A DNA stretch of 64,000 bases from Candidatus Anammoximicrobium sp. (GTDB lineage: Bacteria; Planctomycetota; Planctomycetia; Pirellulales; Pirellulaceae): contig JAAYYU010000015.1 in NCBI GenBank assembly GCA_012515235.1, forward strand, positions 62,001-126,000, given 5' to 3'. Below the pieces are notes generated by a model, which was given only the letters and a program-made list of their open reading frames with translations, did no database searches and was not told the DNA's origin. A program made the position numbers and the translations under genes. Below are positions 9,627 through 17,332 of the stretch, one piece after another (positions within the stretch are counted from its first letter, which is position 1; every line of letters starts with the position of its first letter).

Positions 9627-11431
9627 ACAACATCGACTGTCAACATATCCGCAATTTCTGCATCATCGCCCACATCGACCACGGCAAGAGCACGCTGGCG
9701 GACCGGTTGCTGGAGTACACCGGCACGGTGAGCGAGCGCGAGATGCGCGACCAGTTGCTGGACGACATGGAACTGGAGCGGTCCCGCGGCATCACGATCA
9801 AGGCCAGCGCCGTGCGCTTGCACTACGACTGGCGCGGCAACACGTACGAGTTGAACTTGATCGACACGCCCGGCCACGTGGATTTCGCCTATGAGGTCTC
9901 CCGGTCGCTGATGTGTTGCGAAGGTGCGTTGCTGCTGGTGGACGCGTTCCAGGGCGTCGAAGCACAGACGGTCGCCAACACCTACGCCGCGCTGGAGAAC
10001 AACCTGACGATCATCGCGGCGTTGAACAAGATCGACCTCAAGCACGCCCGCTTGGACGAAGTGCTGCTGGAGATCGAACACTCGCTGGCCATCCACTCGG
10101 ATGAAGTGCTGCACGTCAGCGGCAAGGCCGGGCTCGGCATTGCAGAGTTGCTGGAGGCGATTATCACCCGCGTTCCCCCGCCGCAAGGCGACCCGGCCGC
10201 GGCCCTGCAGGCCATGGTGTTCGATTCGCATTACGACGAATTCCGCGGGGCCATCACGTACGTCCGCGTCATGAACGGCCGCGTCCGCAAGGGCCAGAAG
10301 ATCAAGTTCCTGCAGGCAGGCCTGGCGTACGAAGTGCTGGAACTGGGCCAGTTCGCCCCGCGCCGGCAACCGTGCGACGAGTTGCAAGCCGGTCAGGTCG
10401 GCTACCTGATCTGCAACATCAAGTCCCTGGAGCACGTCCACATCGGCGACACGGTCAGCACGCCGGACCGTTCTGCCGAGCCGCTGTCGGGCTACCATCC
10501 GCCGCAGCGGATGGTCTATTGCGGCCTGTATCCGTCCGACGGCCAGGACTTCTCCGAACTGCGGGACGCGCTGGAAAAGCTGTCGATCAACGATCCGAGC
10601 TTCGAGTTCCAGCCGGAGACCAGCGAAGCGCTCGGCTTCGGCTTCCGCTGCGGCTTTCTCGGCTTGCTGCACATGGAGATCATCCAGCAGCGGCTGGAGC
10701 AGGAATCCAACGTGGATCTGGTGCAGACGGCTCCCAACGTAACCTACCAGATCGTCACACGAGGCGGTGAAGTGCTGGAGATCCACCGCCCGCAGGAGGT
10801 GCCCGACGCGGGCGAGATCGAAGAATTCCGCCAGCCCGTAGTGCGCGTCAACGTGATCGCGCCCAGCGAGCACATCGGCGCGGTGATGAAGCTGTGCCAG
10901 GACCGCCGCGGCGTGCCGCAGGGAACGGAGTACCTGTCGCCCACGCGGGCCATGCTCCGCTACGACCTGCCGCTGGCCGAGGTGATCTACGACTTGCACG
11001 ACAAGCTGAAAAGCGCCACCCGCGGCTACGGCACAATGAACTACGAGTTGTTGGGCTACTTTCCCGCCGAACTGGTCCGGCTGGACATCCTGGTCAACGG
11101 CAACCGCGTCGACGCCTTGAGCGTCATCTGCGACCGCGCAGACGCCGACCGCCGCGGCCGGGCCGTGGTCAAGAAGCTCAAGAGCGAGATCGACCGCCAC
11201 ATGTTCGAGGTCGCCGTCCAGGCCGCCATCGGCTCCCGCGTCATCGCCCGCGAAACGGTGCCCGCCATGCGCAAAAACGTCACCGCCAAGTGCTACGGCG
11301 GCGACATCACGCGCAAGAGAAAACTGTGGGCCAAGCAGCGGGAGGGCAAGAAACGGATGAAGTCCATCGGCCAAGTGGACATCCCGCAGAAAGCCTTCAT
11401 GGCCGTGCTCGAAACGGGAGGCGAGAAGTAG
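9623..11431 (+). CDS. lepA: elongation factor 4 (LepA), ribosomal back-translocase GTPase
   Basis: 602 residues, the normal LepA length. The start is the ATG at 9623, which overlaps the fabI stop as ATGA and gives the canonical N-terminus with IRNFCIIAHIDHGKST (P-loop, residues 16-24). A longer open frame extends upstream inside fabI but has no LepA character. Other G motifs: DTPGHVDF (G3) and NKIDL (G4). The LepA-specific C-terminal domain ends with KCYGGDITRKRKLW and GKKRMK. Soluble, ribosome-associated. It converges with the MtrH-like gene, 11 bases apart. Confidence 0.97.
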   Translation: MNNIDCQHIRNFCIIAHIDHGKSTLADRLLEYTGTVSEREMRDQLLDDMELERSRGITIKASAVRLHYDWRGNTYELNLIDTPGHVDFAYEVSRSLMCCEGALLLVDAFQGVEAQTVANTYAALENNLTIIAALNKIDLKHARLDEVLLEIEHSLAIHSDEVLHVSGKAGLGIAELLEAIITRVPPPQGDPAAALQAMVFDSHYDEFRGAITYVRVMNGRVRKGQKIKFLQAGLAYEVLELGQFAPRRQPCDELQAGQVGYLICNIKSLEHVHIGDTVSTPDRSAEPLSGYHPPQRMVYCGLYPSDGQDFSELRDALEKLSINDPSFEFQPETSEALGFGFRCGFLGLLHMEIIQQRLEQESNVDLVQTAPNVTYQIVTRGGEVLEIHRPQEVPDAGEIEEFRQPVVRVNVIAPSEHIGAVMKLCQDRRGVPQGTEYLSPTRAMLRYDLPLAEVIYDLHDKLKSATRGYGTMNYELLGYFPAELVRLDILVNGNRVDALSVICDRADADRRGRAVVKKLKSEIDRHMFEVAVQAAIGSRVIARETVPAMRKNVTAKCYGGDITRKRKLWAKQREGKKRMKSIGQVDIPQKAFMAVLETGGEK

Positions 11432-11442
11432 CTCGCCGCCGC

Positions 11443-12354
11443 CTATCCTATCCGATACCGGGGATGATTCGGATCGGGTTTTCCGCCGCGTTCCATCACC
11501 ACCTGGCTTTGCGCCGTGTCGATCATGGCGACGGCCGGGAAGATATACTTGGCGTCTTCGACCGGACCGTACAGCAAGAAATCGGCGCCGATTGCGACGG
11601 CGGACGCACAGGCGGCGGCGACGCAGGCGTCTTTGGCCTCGCCGCCCAGTTTCTTCTTCAGACCCTTCCACGTGGCGACCGCGTTGTGAACGCCGCCGCC
11701 CGCCGGCAAGCCGAATTCGTCCTTGATCTCAAACACCGCCTGGCAGGCCTGGCCGTAGGTGGCCAGATCCAGGAAGCAAGTATCCACCAGCAACTTGCGG
11801 ATGCCCGCCTGCTCCAGGCGCGGCAACAGTTGCCGCACGGACTCGACGCGGCCCGCGGCGGTAAAGTCCAGCAGGTAGTAGGTGAGCAGGATCGCGCTGC
11901 TGACCCCCGCATCCTGGATCGCCCGCAGTTCCTCGTCCTGGATTTCCGGCTGGACGGAGTTGTAGACGACGCGGTCCGTCCAGCCCGCTTCGGCGGCGCA
12001 CTTCAGGCCGGCTAGGCGGACGTCGGTCGTGGTCCCGTCGATCAGCAGCGGGGCCTGGCTCACGCGGGCGGCGAATTCCAGGTGCTTGCACATGGCTTCC
12101 GGCGAGTCGCCCACCACGTCCAACAGGCAGGGATTTCCAGTTCGCTGGGACCACTCGTCCTGGTTGCGGATCACGCGTTCGGCCGCCGCCGCGTCGAACC
12201 CGCCGGCGCCGTCTTCCACGAGCACGTGGTGCCCGTGATAGAAAATCGTGCCGATCAGCACTGTGGGGCGCACGCCGGGCTGTCCCCCGACCTTGACGCC
12301 GCCGATCTCGAACGTCTTCTGCTCCGCCGCGAATTGCAGGAAACCCTGGGCCAT
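11443..12354 (-). CDS. MtrH-like tetrahydro(methano)pterin methyltransferase subunit
   Basis: 303 residues from the ATG at 12354, which has AAGGAG 8 bases upstream; the ATG at 12417 would add a non-conserved leader. The protein resembles subunit H of methanogen tetrahydromethanopterin S-methyltransferase, a soluble TIM-barrel that moves a methyl group between a pterin and a corrinoid. Seen motifs: FEIGGVKVGGQPGVRPTVLI, FYHGHHVLVED, PLLIDGTTTDVR, VYNSVQPE and LLVDTCFLD. No MtrA-G subunits lie nearby, so a stand-alone role in C1 transfer is likely. Planctomycetes are known to have H4MPT-linked C1 genes, which fits. It lies 125 bases downstream of trpB2 on the same strand. Confidence 0.85.
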   Translation of the reverse strand: MAQGFLQFAAEQKTFEIGGVKVGGQPGVRPTVLIGTIFYHGHHVLVEDGAGGFDAAAAERVIRNQDEWSQRTGNPCLLDVVGDSPEAMCKHLEFAARVSQAPLLIDGTTTDVRLAGLKCAAEAGWTDRVVYNSVQPEIQDEELRAIQDAGVSSAILLTYYLLDFTAAGRVESVRQLLPRLEQAGIRKLLVDTCFLDLATYGQACQAVFEIKDEFGLPAGGGVHNAVATWKGLKKKLGGEAKDACVAAACASAVAIGADFLLYGPVEDAKYIFPAVAMIDTAQSQVVMERGGKPDPNHPRYRIG

Positions 12355-12430
12355 CTCGACACTCCTTCTTGGCTTGGGTAGCCGTCGTGGTTCTGCAGAG
12401 CCGAGCGTGTCAGGCATCCTTGGCGGGCCA

Positions 12431-12458
12431 GCCGCTCGGCTCCGGCCAGCCGAGCGGC
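12431..12458 (-). terminator. strong hairpin between trpB2 and the MtrH-like gene
   Basis: Perfect 11-bp stem (GCCGCTCGGCT / AGCCGAGCGGC) with a 6-base loop, about 20 bases past the trpB2 stop in its direction of transcription. No T-run follows, so it may stabilise mRNA ends or act as a weak or Rho-assisted terminator rather than a classical one. Confidence 0.4.
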
Positions 12459-12479
12459 GAGGGGTTCCCCGCCAACGGT

Positions 12480-13850
12480 TTACGACGCCACCACGGGCAA
12501 ATGCGCCAGGGCCATGGCGATCTCCTGCTCTGGATACTCGTAGTCCTTTAACTGCCCGGAGAGGTAGGCCGTGTAGGCGCTCATGTCAAAGTGCCCGTGC
12601 CCGCTCAAATTGAACAGGATGGCGCGGCTGACTCCCTCTTCCTTGCAGCGGTTGGCTTCGCGGATCACCGCGGCAATGGCGTGATTGGCTTCGGGCGCCG
12701 GCAGAATGCCCTCCAGCCTGGCGAATTGGACGCCCGCCGCAAAGCACTCCACCTGTTGCACGCCGATCGCTTCGATCAACTCCAGTGTCCTAAGATGGCT
12801 CACCAGCGGCGCCATGCCGTGGTACCGCAGCCCGCCCGTGTGGATCGCCGGCGGGATGAACTCGCTGCCCAGCGTATGCATCTTCAGCAGCGGCGTCAGG
12901 CGCGCCGTATCGCCAAAGTCGTAGGCGTATTGGCCACGCGTCAGCGAGGGACAGGCGGTCGGTTCCACGGCGACCACGCGTATCTTCTCGTAACCTTCGC
13001 CGCGCAGCTTGGCGCCGACGAAGGGGAACGCGAGGCCGGCGAAATTCGACCCGCCCCCGGTACACCCGATCACGACGTCCGGTTGATCTCCGGCCATCGC
13101 CATTTGTTCCATCGCCTCCTGCCCGATCACCGATTGGTGCAGCAACACGTGATTCAAGACGCTGCCCAGAGCATAGTTGGTGTCTTTGTCCTGGGCCGCC
13201 ACTTCGACCGCCTCGGAAATGGCGATTCCGAGCGAGCCGGGCGAGTTGGGATTCTGGGCCAGGACGGCGCGGCCGGCAGCCGTCTCCTCACTGGGGCTGG
13301 CGGTGACCTCTGCGCCGTACGTCTGCATCAGCGCTTTGCGGTAGGGCTTCTGGTCGAAGCTCACCCGGACCATATACACCTTGCATTCCAGACCGAAGTG
13401 CTGGCAGCCCATGGCCAGCGACGAGCCCCACTGCCCCGCCCCCGTTTCGGTGGACAGCCGCTTGATGCCGGCCTGCTTGTTGTAGTAGGCCTGTGCCACG
13501 GCGGTGTTCGCCTTGTGCGACCCAGGAGGGCTGTAGCCTTCATACTTGTAGTAGATCCGCGCAGGCGTGCCGAGCGCCCGTTCCAGTTGACGAGCACGGT
13601 ACAGCGGCGTGGGACGCCACTGGCGATAGATCTCCCGCACCGGTTCCGGGATCTCGATCTCGCGTTCGGTCGAAACTTCCTGCTCGATCAACTTCATCGG
13701 GAAGATCGCGGCCAAGTCTTCCGGCCCGATCGGCTTTCCCGTCCCCGGGTGCAGTACCGGAGGCGCAGGCACCGGCAGGTCGGCTTGAATGTTGTACCAG
13801 GCCAGGGGAATTCGCTCTTCTGTCATCACATACTTGATCTGTTCGCTCAT
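12480..13850 (-). CDS. trpB: tryptophan synthase beta chain-like protein, TrpB2 type
   Basis: 456 residues from the ATG at 13850, with GGAGG 6 bases upstream; an earlier ATG at 13967 adds an unrelated leader. PLP fold-type II enzyme. The PLP lysine is Lys113 in [14 protein letters not shown]. The phosphate-binding loop is [16 protein letters not shown]. Length, N-terminal WRPTPLYRA and insertions fit the TrpB2 subfamily, longer than the ~400-residue TrpB1. TrpB2 forms L-tryptophan from indole and serine and often works without a TrpA partner; no trpA is seen here. It may salvage indole. Confidence 0.9.
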   Translation of the reverse strand: MSEQIKYVMTEERIPLAWYNIQADLPVPAPPVLHPGTGKPIGPEDLAAIFPMKLIEQEVSTEREIEIPEPVREIYRQWRPTPLYRARQLERALGTPARIYYKYEGYSPPGSHKANTAVAQAYYNKQAGIKRLSTETGAGQWGSSLAMGCQHFGLECKVYMVRVSFDQKPYRKALMQTYGAEVTASPSEETAAGRAVLAQNPNSPGSLGIAISEAVEVAAQDKDTNYALGSVLNHVLLHQSVIGQEAMEQMAMAGDQPDVVIGCTGGGSNFAGLAFPFVGAKLRGEGYEKIRVVAVEPTACPSLTRGQYAYDFGDTARLTPLLKMHTLGSEFIPPAIHTGGLRYHGMAPLVSHLRTLELIEAIGVQQVECFAAGVQFARLEGILPAPEANHAIAAVIREANRCKEEGVSRAILFNLSGHGHFDMSAYTAYLSGQLKDYEYPEQEIAMALAHLPVVAS

Positions 13851-14169
13851 CGGCAACCTCCGGAAATTTGTAGGAAAGCGACAGCCTAAACCAGCCTCGC
13901 CCCGCTGTAAACAAGGGAAGAGCCAAGCGCCCCGCCAAATCGTGCGAGAGGCGCGCCAACGTAACAATTACGCGGCCCATTCCCTGTTCTCGGCGGACGC
14001 GGCGACTTGCCAATCGACGAGCACTTCCAAGAATGGTCACAGAGTCACCCGCGATACTGGTCCGTCATCGAATTGATAACAGGGCTGGGCAGGCGTCAAA
14101 GAGCCACACGTCCAGCGATCAGCTGTAAGCATTTTTGCAAAAAGGAGTTACGTCCAAGAGCGTGACGTA

Positions 14170-14185
14170 TGGCACGGTCTGTGCA
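14170..14185 (+). promoter_or_regulatory. near-consensus sigma-54 (RpoN) promoter
   Basis: TGGCACGGTCTGTGCA matches the -24/-12 consensus TGGCACG-N4-TTGCA at all but one informative position and has the required GG-N10-GC spacing. It lies 100 bases upstream of the Tyr/Pro-rich secreted protein at 14285 and points at it. A start of transcription near 14195 would leave a ~90-base leader. A sigma-54-dependent activator is encoded at 57588, but nothing in the sequence ties it to this site. Confidence 0.72.
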
Positions 14186-14284
14186 TTGGAGAATCAAGCG
14201 GTTGTGGCCGCCTGTCAGACGCGGAGCCACGCCGGACGAGTGCCGGAGGAGTGTTGTCCCAGTTTTTAGAAGAGGAGAGGGATC

Positions 14285-14665
14285 ATGAGACGGAAGACTT
14301 GCTTCTTGGCCGTGGCCGTCGTTGTCGGCCTTTTCACCACTCAGGCTTTCGCCCAGGGTCCACACGGGCGCACAGCCATCGATGGCCGAACCCAGATCGT
14401 CACCGTCGCCCACCCGGGTGCGTATCCCAGGCACGGCGGATACGACAGGCCGTCGTACCACAGATACGCCTATCCCCGTAGCTATCCCTACGGCGCGTAC
14501 CGGGTGCCGCCTCGACCGCCCGTGATCTACCGGTATCCGAGCTATCCGCCGGTGGTCCTTCCGCCGGTCTATCCTGGGTATCCGCACGTCTACGGACCGG
14601 GTTGGCGCTATCCGTCCAACGTCTACTATCGTGGAAACGGCTGGGGTTTCTCGTTCAGCTTCTGA
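14285..14665 (+). CDS. small secreted Tyr/Pro/Gly-rich protein
   Basis: 126 residues. A signal peptide (MRRKTCFLAVAVVVGLFTTQ, cleavage after AFA) is followed by a low-complexity mature part of about 100 residues, rich in Tyr, Pro, Arg, Gly and His with repeated YP and RYPSYP units, and ends in GWGFSFSF. AGGAGAGG lies about 8 bases before the ATG. No known domain; the composition suggests an extracellular structural, matrix or cell-envelope protein. It is a single-gene unit: a sigma-54-type promoter upstream and a strong terminator downstream. The terminal aromatic Phe invites comparison with outer-membrane-exported proteins, but that is speculative. Confidence 0.8.
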   Translation: MRRKTCFLAVAVVVGLFTTQAFAQGPHGRTAIDGRTQIVTVAHPGAYPRHGGYDRPSYHRYAYPRSYPYGAYRVPPRPPVIYRYPSYPPVVLPPVYPGYPHVYGPGWRYPSNVYYRGNGWGFSFSF

Positions 14666-14725
14666 GCGGTGTGGAGAGCCGATCAGACCCGGTAGGGACC
14701 GACGATTAGAACCGGTTGGGGGCCG

Positions 14726-14764
14726 AGAAGCCCGGCGTGCAGGAATCGCCGGGCTTCTTTTTTT
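14726..14764 (+). terminator. Rho-independent terminator
   Basis: A perfect 12-bp stem AGAAGCCCGGCG / CGCCGGGCTTCT (14726-14737 and 14747-14758) with a 9-base loop runs directly into T7-8. It lies 60 bases past the stop of the small secreted protein and should end its transcript. Confidence 0.9.
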
Positions 14765-14882
14765 GACGTGGGTTTTACTCCGAAAGTGGTACATCACGAT
14801 TTTGGAGACAACCTTATACTACCACCAAACGGGAAACTGACGCGGAAAGACGCCGTCCCTGATGGCACGCTCGAGCGTCATC

Positions 14883-14977
14883 GGGTCAGGCTTACAGAAT
14901 TCAGTTTTGGCCGAGTGTGGCGCAAGCTAGATGGTACGACTCTGCTCGGCCAAAACTGAATTCTGTAAACCTGACCC
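14883..14977. repeat. long perfect-type inverted repeat (MITE/REP-like element)
   Basis: Two 33-base arms (14883-14915 and 14945-14977) are reverse complements with one mismatch, around a 29-base centre. The outer end reads GGGTCAGG and the arm contains ACAGAATTCAGTTTTGGCC. No gene lies inside. The structure suits a small non-autonomous mobile element or a REP-type palindrome. Only one copy is in this window. Confidence 0.75.
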
Positions 14978-15167
14978 CGGCACCGAAGCCGTGACTTCAT
15001 CCTAAGAGACGACGCGTAAAAAGTTCCGAAATCCCGTTCAGTGCGACTTCCTCTTGATTCCCGATTCCGTCGAAGCCGTTTTACGCAGGACGACGGAGAT
15101 CGACGACGAATGCATGCGTCGCCCACGCGGGACGGCGCCGTGTTGAACGAGCCCAAGGAGTTGACGG

Positions 15168-16745
15168 ATGGCCGAGGTTGTTCAGGAACAGGGCGAGGCC
15201 CGCCATGAGATTGTCGAGGCCGTATTGACAGAAGTCCGGGCGGTCATGCCCAAAGAGTTGGTCGACCAACTTACACCGGACAGTTCGTTGTTCGAGCTGG
15301 GCCTGGATTCGGTCGCCATCATGGACGTCGTGAACCGGATCGAGAAGCAATTCGGGATGCGGTTCCGCGAAGAGTGGCTGTACGACATGGAGACATGTGC
15401 GGATCTGGTGGACTGCATCATGCGGCACAGGAACCCGGAGACCGCAGCCGAGCCGACGCCGGCCCCAGCGGCGGCAAAGGAGGCAACAGCCCCGCCAGCC
15501 GAGTCGGGTCCCATCCCCGCCGCGCATTATGACGTCGCTCAGTTTCCCGAATGCGTGGCCTTTCACCAGCGGTTGGCGGCCGCCAAAGCCGTCGGCTTGG
15601 AGAATCCCTTCTTTCGCGTCCACGACCGCATCGGGCACGGCTGCGCCACGATCGATGGCCGCGAGATGATTAACTACACCAGCTTTGACTACCTGGGCCT
15701 GGCCGGCCACCCGGAGGTCGTCGCCGCGGCCAAAGCGGCGATCGACCGCTTGGGCTGCAGCGCTACGGCCAGCCGGTTGGTCGGCGGCAATCACCGGCTT
15801 CTGGAGGAGTTGGACCAGGAACTCGCCCGCTTCCTGGGCACCGAGGCGGCAATCGCCTTTCCCAGCGGCTACGGGACGAATGCCTCCGTCCTGGGCCACC
15901 TGTTTGGCGAGAACGACTTGATCCTGTATGACGAATTGGCCCACAACAGCATGTTCATGGGGGCGACGGCATCAAAGGCCGGTCGGCGGTCCTTCCCGCA
16001 CAACGACGCCGACGCGCTCGACGAACTGCTCCGCGACATCCGCGGCCGTTACCGCCGGGTCGGCGTGGCCATCGAGAGCGTGTACAGCATGGACGGCGAC
16101 TACCCCGACCTGCCCAGGTTCATCGAGGTCAAACGCCGGCACCGCGCGGTGTTATACGTGGACGAAGCGCACGCCGTGGGCACGATGGGCCGGACGGGAC
16201 GCGGACTTTGCGAGCATTTCGGCGTGGAGCCCGCCGAGGGCGACGTCTGGATGGGCACGATCAGCAAGGGCCTGGGCAGCGGCGGCGGCTACCTGGCGGG
16301 CCGCGAACCGCTGATGCGCTACCTGAAGTACACGACGCCGTCTTTCGTGTTCGCCACGGCGTGTTCGCCCGCCAACGCTGCCGCCGCACTGACCGCCTTG
16401 CGCGTGCTGCAGAAAGAACCGGAACGCGTCGTCCGATTGCGCGAGCGTTCGGCGCAGTTCCTGAAACTGGCCCGCGAGTGCGGCCTGAATACGGGCCACA
16501 GCCACGACACGCCGATTGTGCCGATCATCCTGGGCAACTCCGCCCAGTGCCTGCGGGTCTCGCAGGAATTGCTGCGTCAGAGCATCAATGCGCAGCCTAT
16601 CCTCTACCCGGCGGTGCGCGAAAGCGCCGCGCGCGTACGGTTTTTCATTTCCGCGGAACATACGGAAGAACAAATTGCCCGCACCGTCAAGGCGTTGGCC
16701 GAGTGCATCGCGGCGACGAGCGACATGCCGGCGAGTGCCGGATGA
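15168..16745 (+). CDS. acyl carrier protein - alpha-oxoamine synthase fusion
   Basis: 525 residues. Residues ~10-90 form an acyl carrier domain with the phosphopantetheine site in LGLDSVAIMD (Ser48). A Pro/Ala-rich linker (~92-118) follows, then a full alpha-oxoamine synthase (PLP fold type I; relatives are BioF, KBL, serine palmitoyltransferase and HemA). Motifs: NYTSFDYLGLAGHPEV, ATASRLVGGNHRLLEELD, FPSGYGTNASVLGHL, YVDEAHAVGTMGRTGRG and the PLP lysine Lys367 in GTISKGLGS. Such enzymes condense an amino acid with an acyl thioester; here the acyl group may be carried in cis, as in PigH-like enzymes. AAGGAG lies 7 bases before the ATG. It converges with the GNAT gene (71 bases apart). Product unknown: sphingoid-base-like or pathway-specific amino ketone. 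Confidence 0.9.
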   Translation: MAEVVQEQGEARHEIVEAVLTEVRAVMPKELVDQLTPDSSLFELGLDSVAIMDVVNRIEKQFGMRFREEWLYDMETCADLVDCIMRHRNPETAAEPTPAPAAAKEATAPPAESGPIPAAHYDVAQFPECVAFHQRLAAAKAVGLENPFFRVHDRIGHGCATIDGREMINYTSFDYLGLAGHPEVVAAAKAAIDRLGCSATASRLVGGNHRLLEELDQELARFLGTEAAIAFPSGYGTNASVLGHLFGENDLILYDELAHNSMFMGATASKAGRRSFPHNDADALDELLRDIRGRYRRVGVAIESVYSMDGDYPDLPRFIEVKRRHRAVLYVDEAHAVGTMGRTGRGLCEHFGVEPAEGDVWMGTISKGLGSGGGYLAGREPLMRYLKYTTPSFVFATACSPANAAAALTALRVLQKEPERVVRLRERSAQFLKLARECGLNTGHSHDTPIVPIILGNSAQCLRVSQELLRQSINAQPILYPAVRESAARVRFFISAEHTEEQIARTVKALAECIAATSDMPASAG

Positions 16746-16816
16746 TCCACGGGGCACCGACGCCGGCTCAAGGCACTCCCGGCGCTTCGGCAAACCCCAC
16801 ACCGTGTCTGCGGCGA

Positions 16817-17332
16817 CTACAGCACCTTGACGTAGATCACCTTGCCGTCGCCCGGGGCGTAGAAGTCTTCCAGGACGGCCTCACAGCGGAAGCGAAAGTG
16901 CTCGTAGAAGTCGCGGGTCGGCTGGTATTGGGTACGGCTGGAGGTGTCCAGGTACAGACGCCGACCGCCGGCCGCGCGAATCAGGCGTTCGGACTCTTCC
17001 AGCAGAATCCGGCCGACCTTCCGGCCCTGGCAATCGCGATCGACGGCGATCCAGTACAGGTCGTAGCTAGCCGCGGTGGCGGGGATCGGTCCGTAGCAGG
17101 AATAGCCCACGGTGCGGCCGTCGAGTTCGGCGAACACGAAGTAGTAGCCGCTGGCGTCGCCTTTGGTCAGCCGTTCGTCGACCAACTCGACGGCCACGTC
17201 GACTTCGGCGGCGGAGAAAAAGCCCGTCGACTCGACGATCTCCCGCACTCGCTGGCGGTCTTCCGGCAGCGTATCGCAGCGGAACGTCACGGGGGCAGGC
17301 GATGGTTGGTTCGCGGCAGAAAGATCGGTCAT
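16817..17332 (-). CDS. GNAT-family N-acetyltransferase
   Basis: 171 residues from the ATG at 17332, which overlaps the stop of the upstream deacetylase gene (ATGA), so the two are translationally coupled. GNAT motifs: YFVFAELDGRTVGYSCYG (motif D), YDLYWIAVDRDCQGRKVGRILLEE (acetyl-CoA pyrophosphate loop QGRKVGR) and FYEHFRFRCEAVLEDFY (motif B). Cytoplasmic acetyl-CoA-dependent transferase. As the last gene of the kamA/ATP-grasp cluster it may acetylate an amine of the pathway product; substrate unknown. Confidence 0.88.
   Translation of the reverse strand: MTDLSAANQPSPAPVTFRCDTLPEDRQRVREIVESTGFFSAAEVDVAVELVDERLTKGDASGYYFVFAELDGRTVGYSCYGPIPATAASYDLYWIAVDRDCQGRKVGRILLEESERLIRAAGGRRLYLDTSSRTQYQPTRDFYEHFRFRCEAVLEDFYAPGDGKVIYVKVL

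Noticed and set aside
9560..11671. 703-codon minus-strand frame across lepA
   Set aside because: Antisense of conserved lepA; no domain, composition typical of a shadow.
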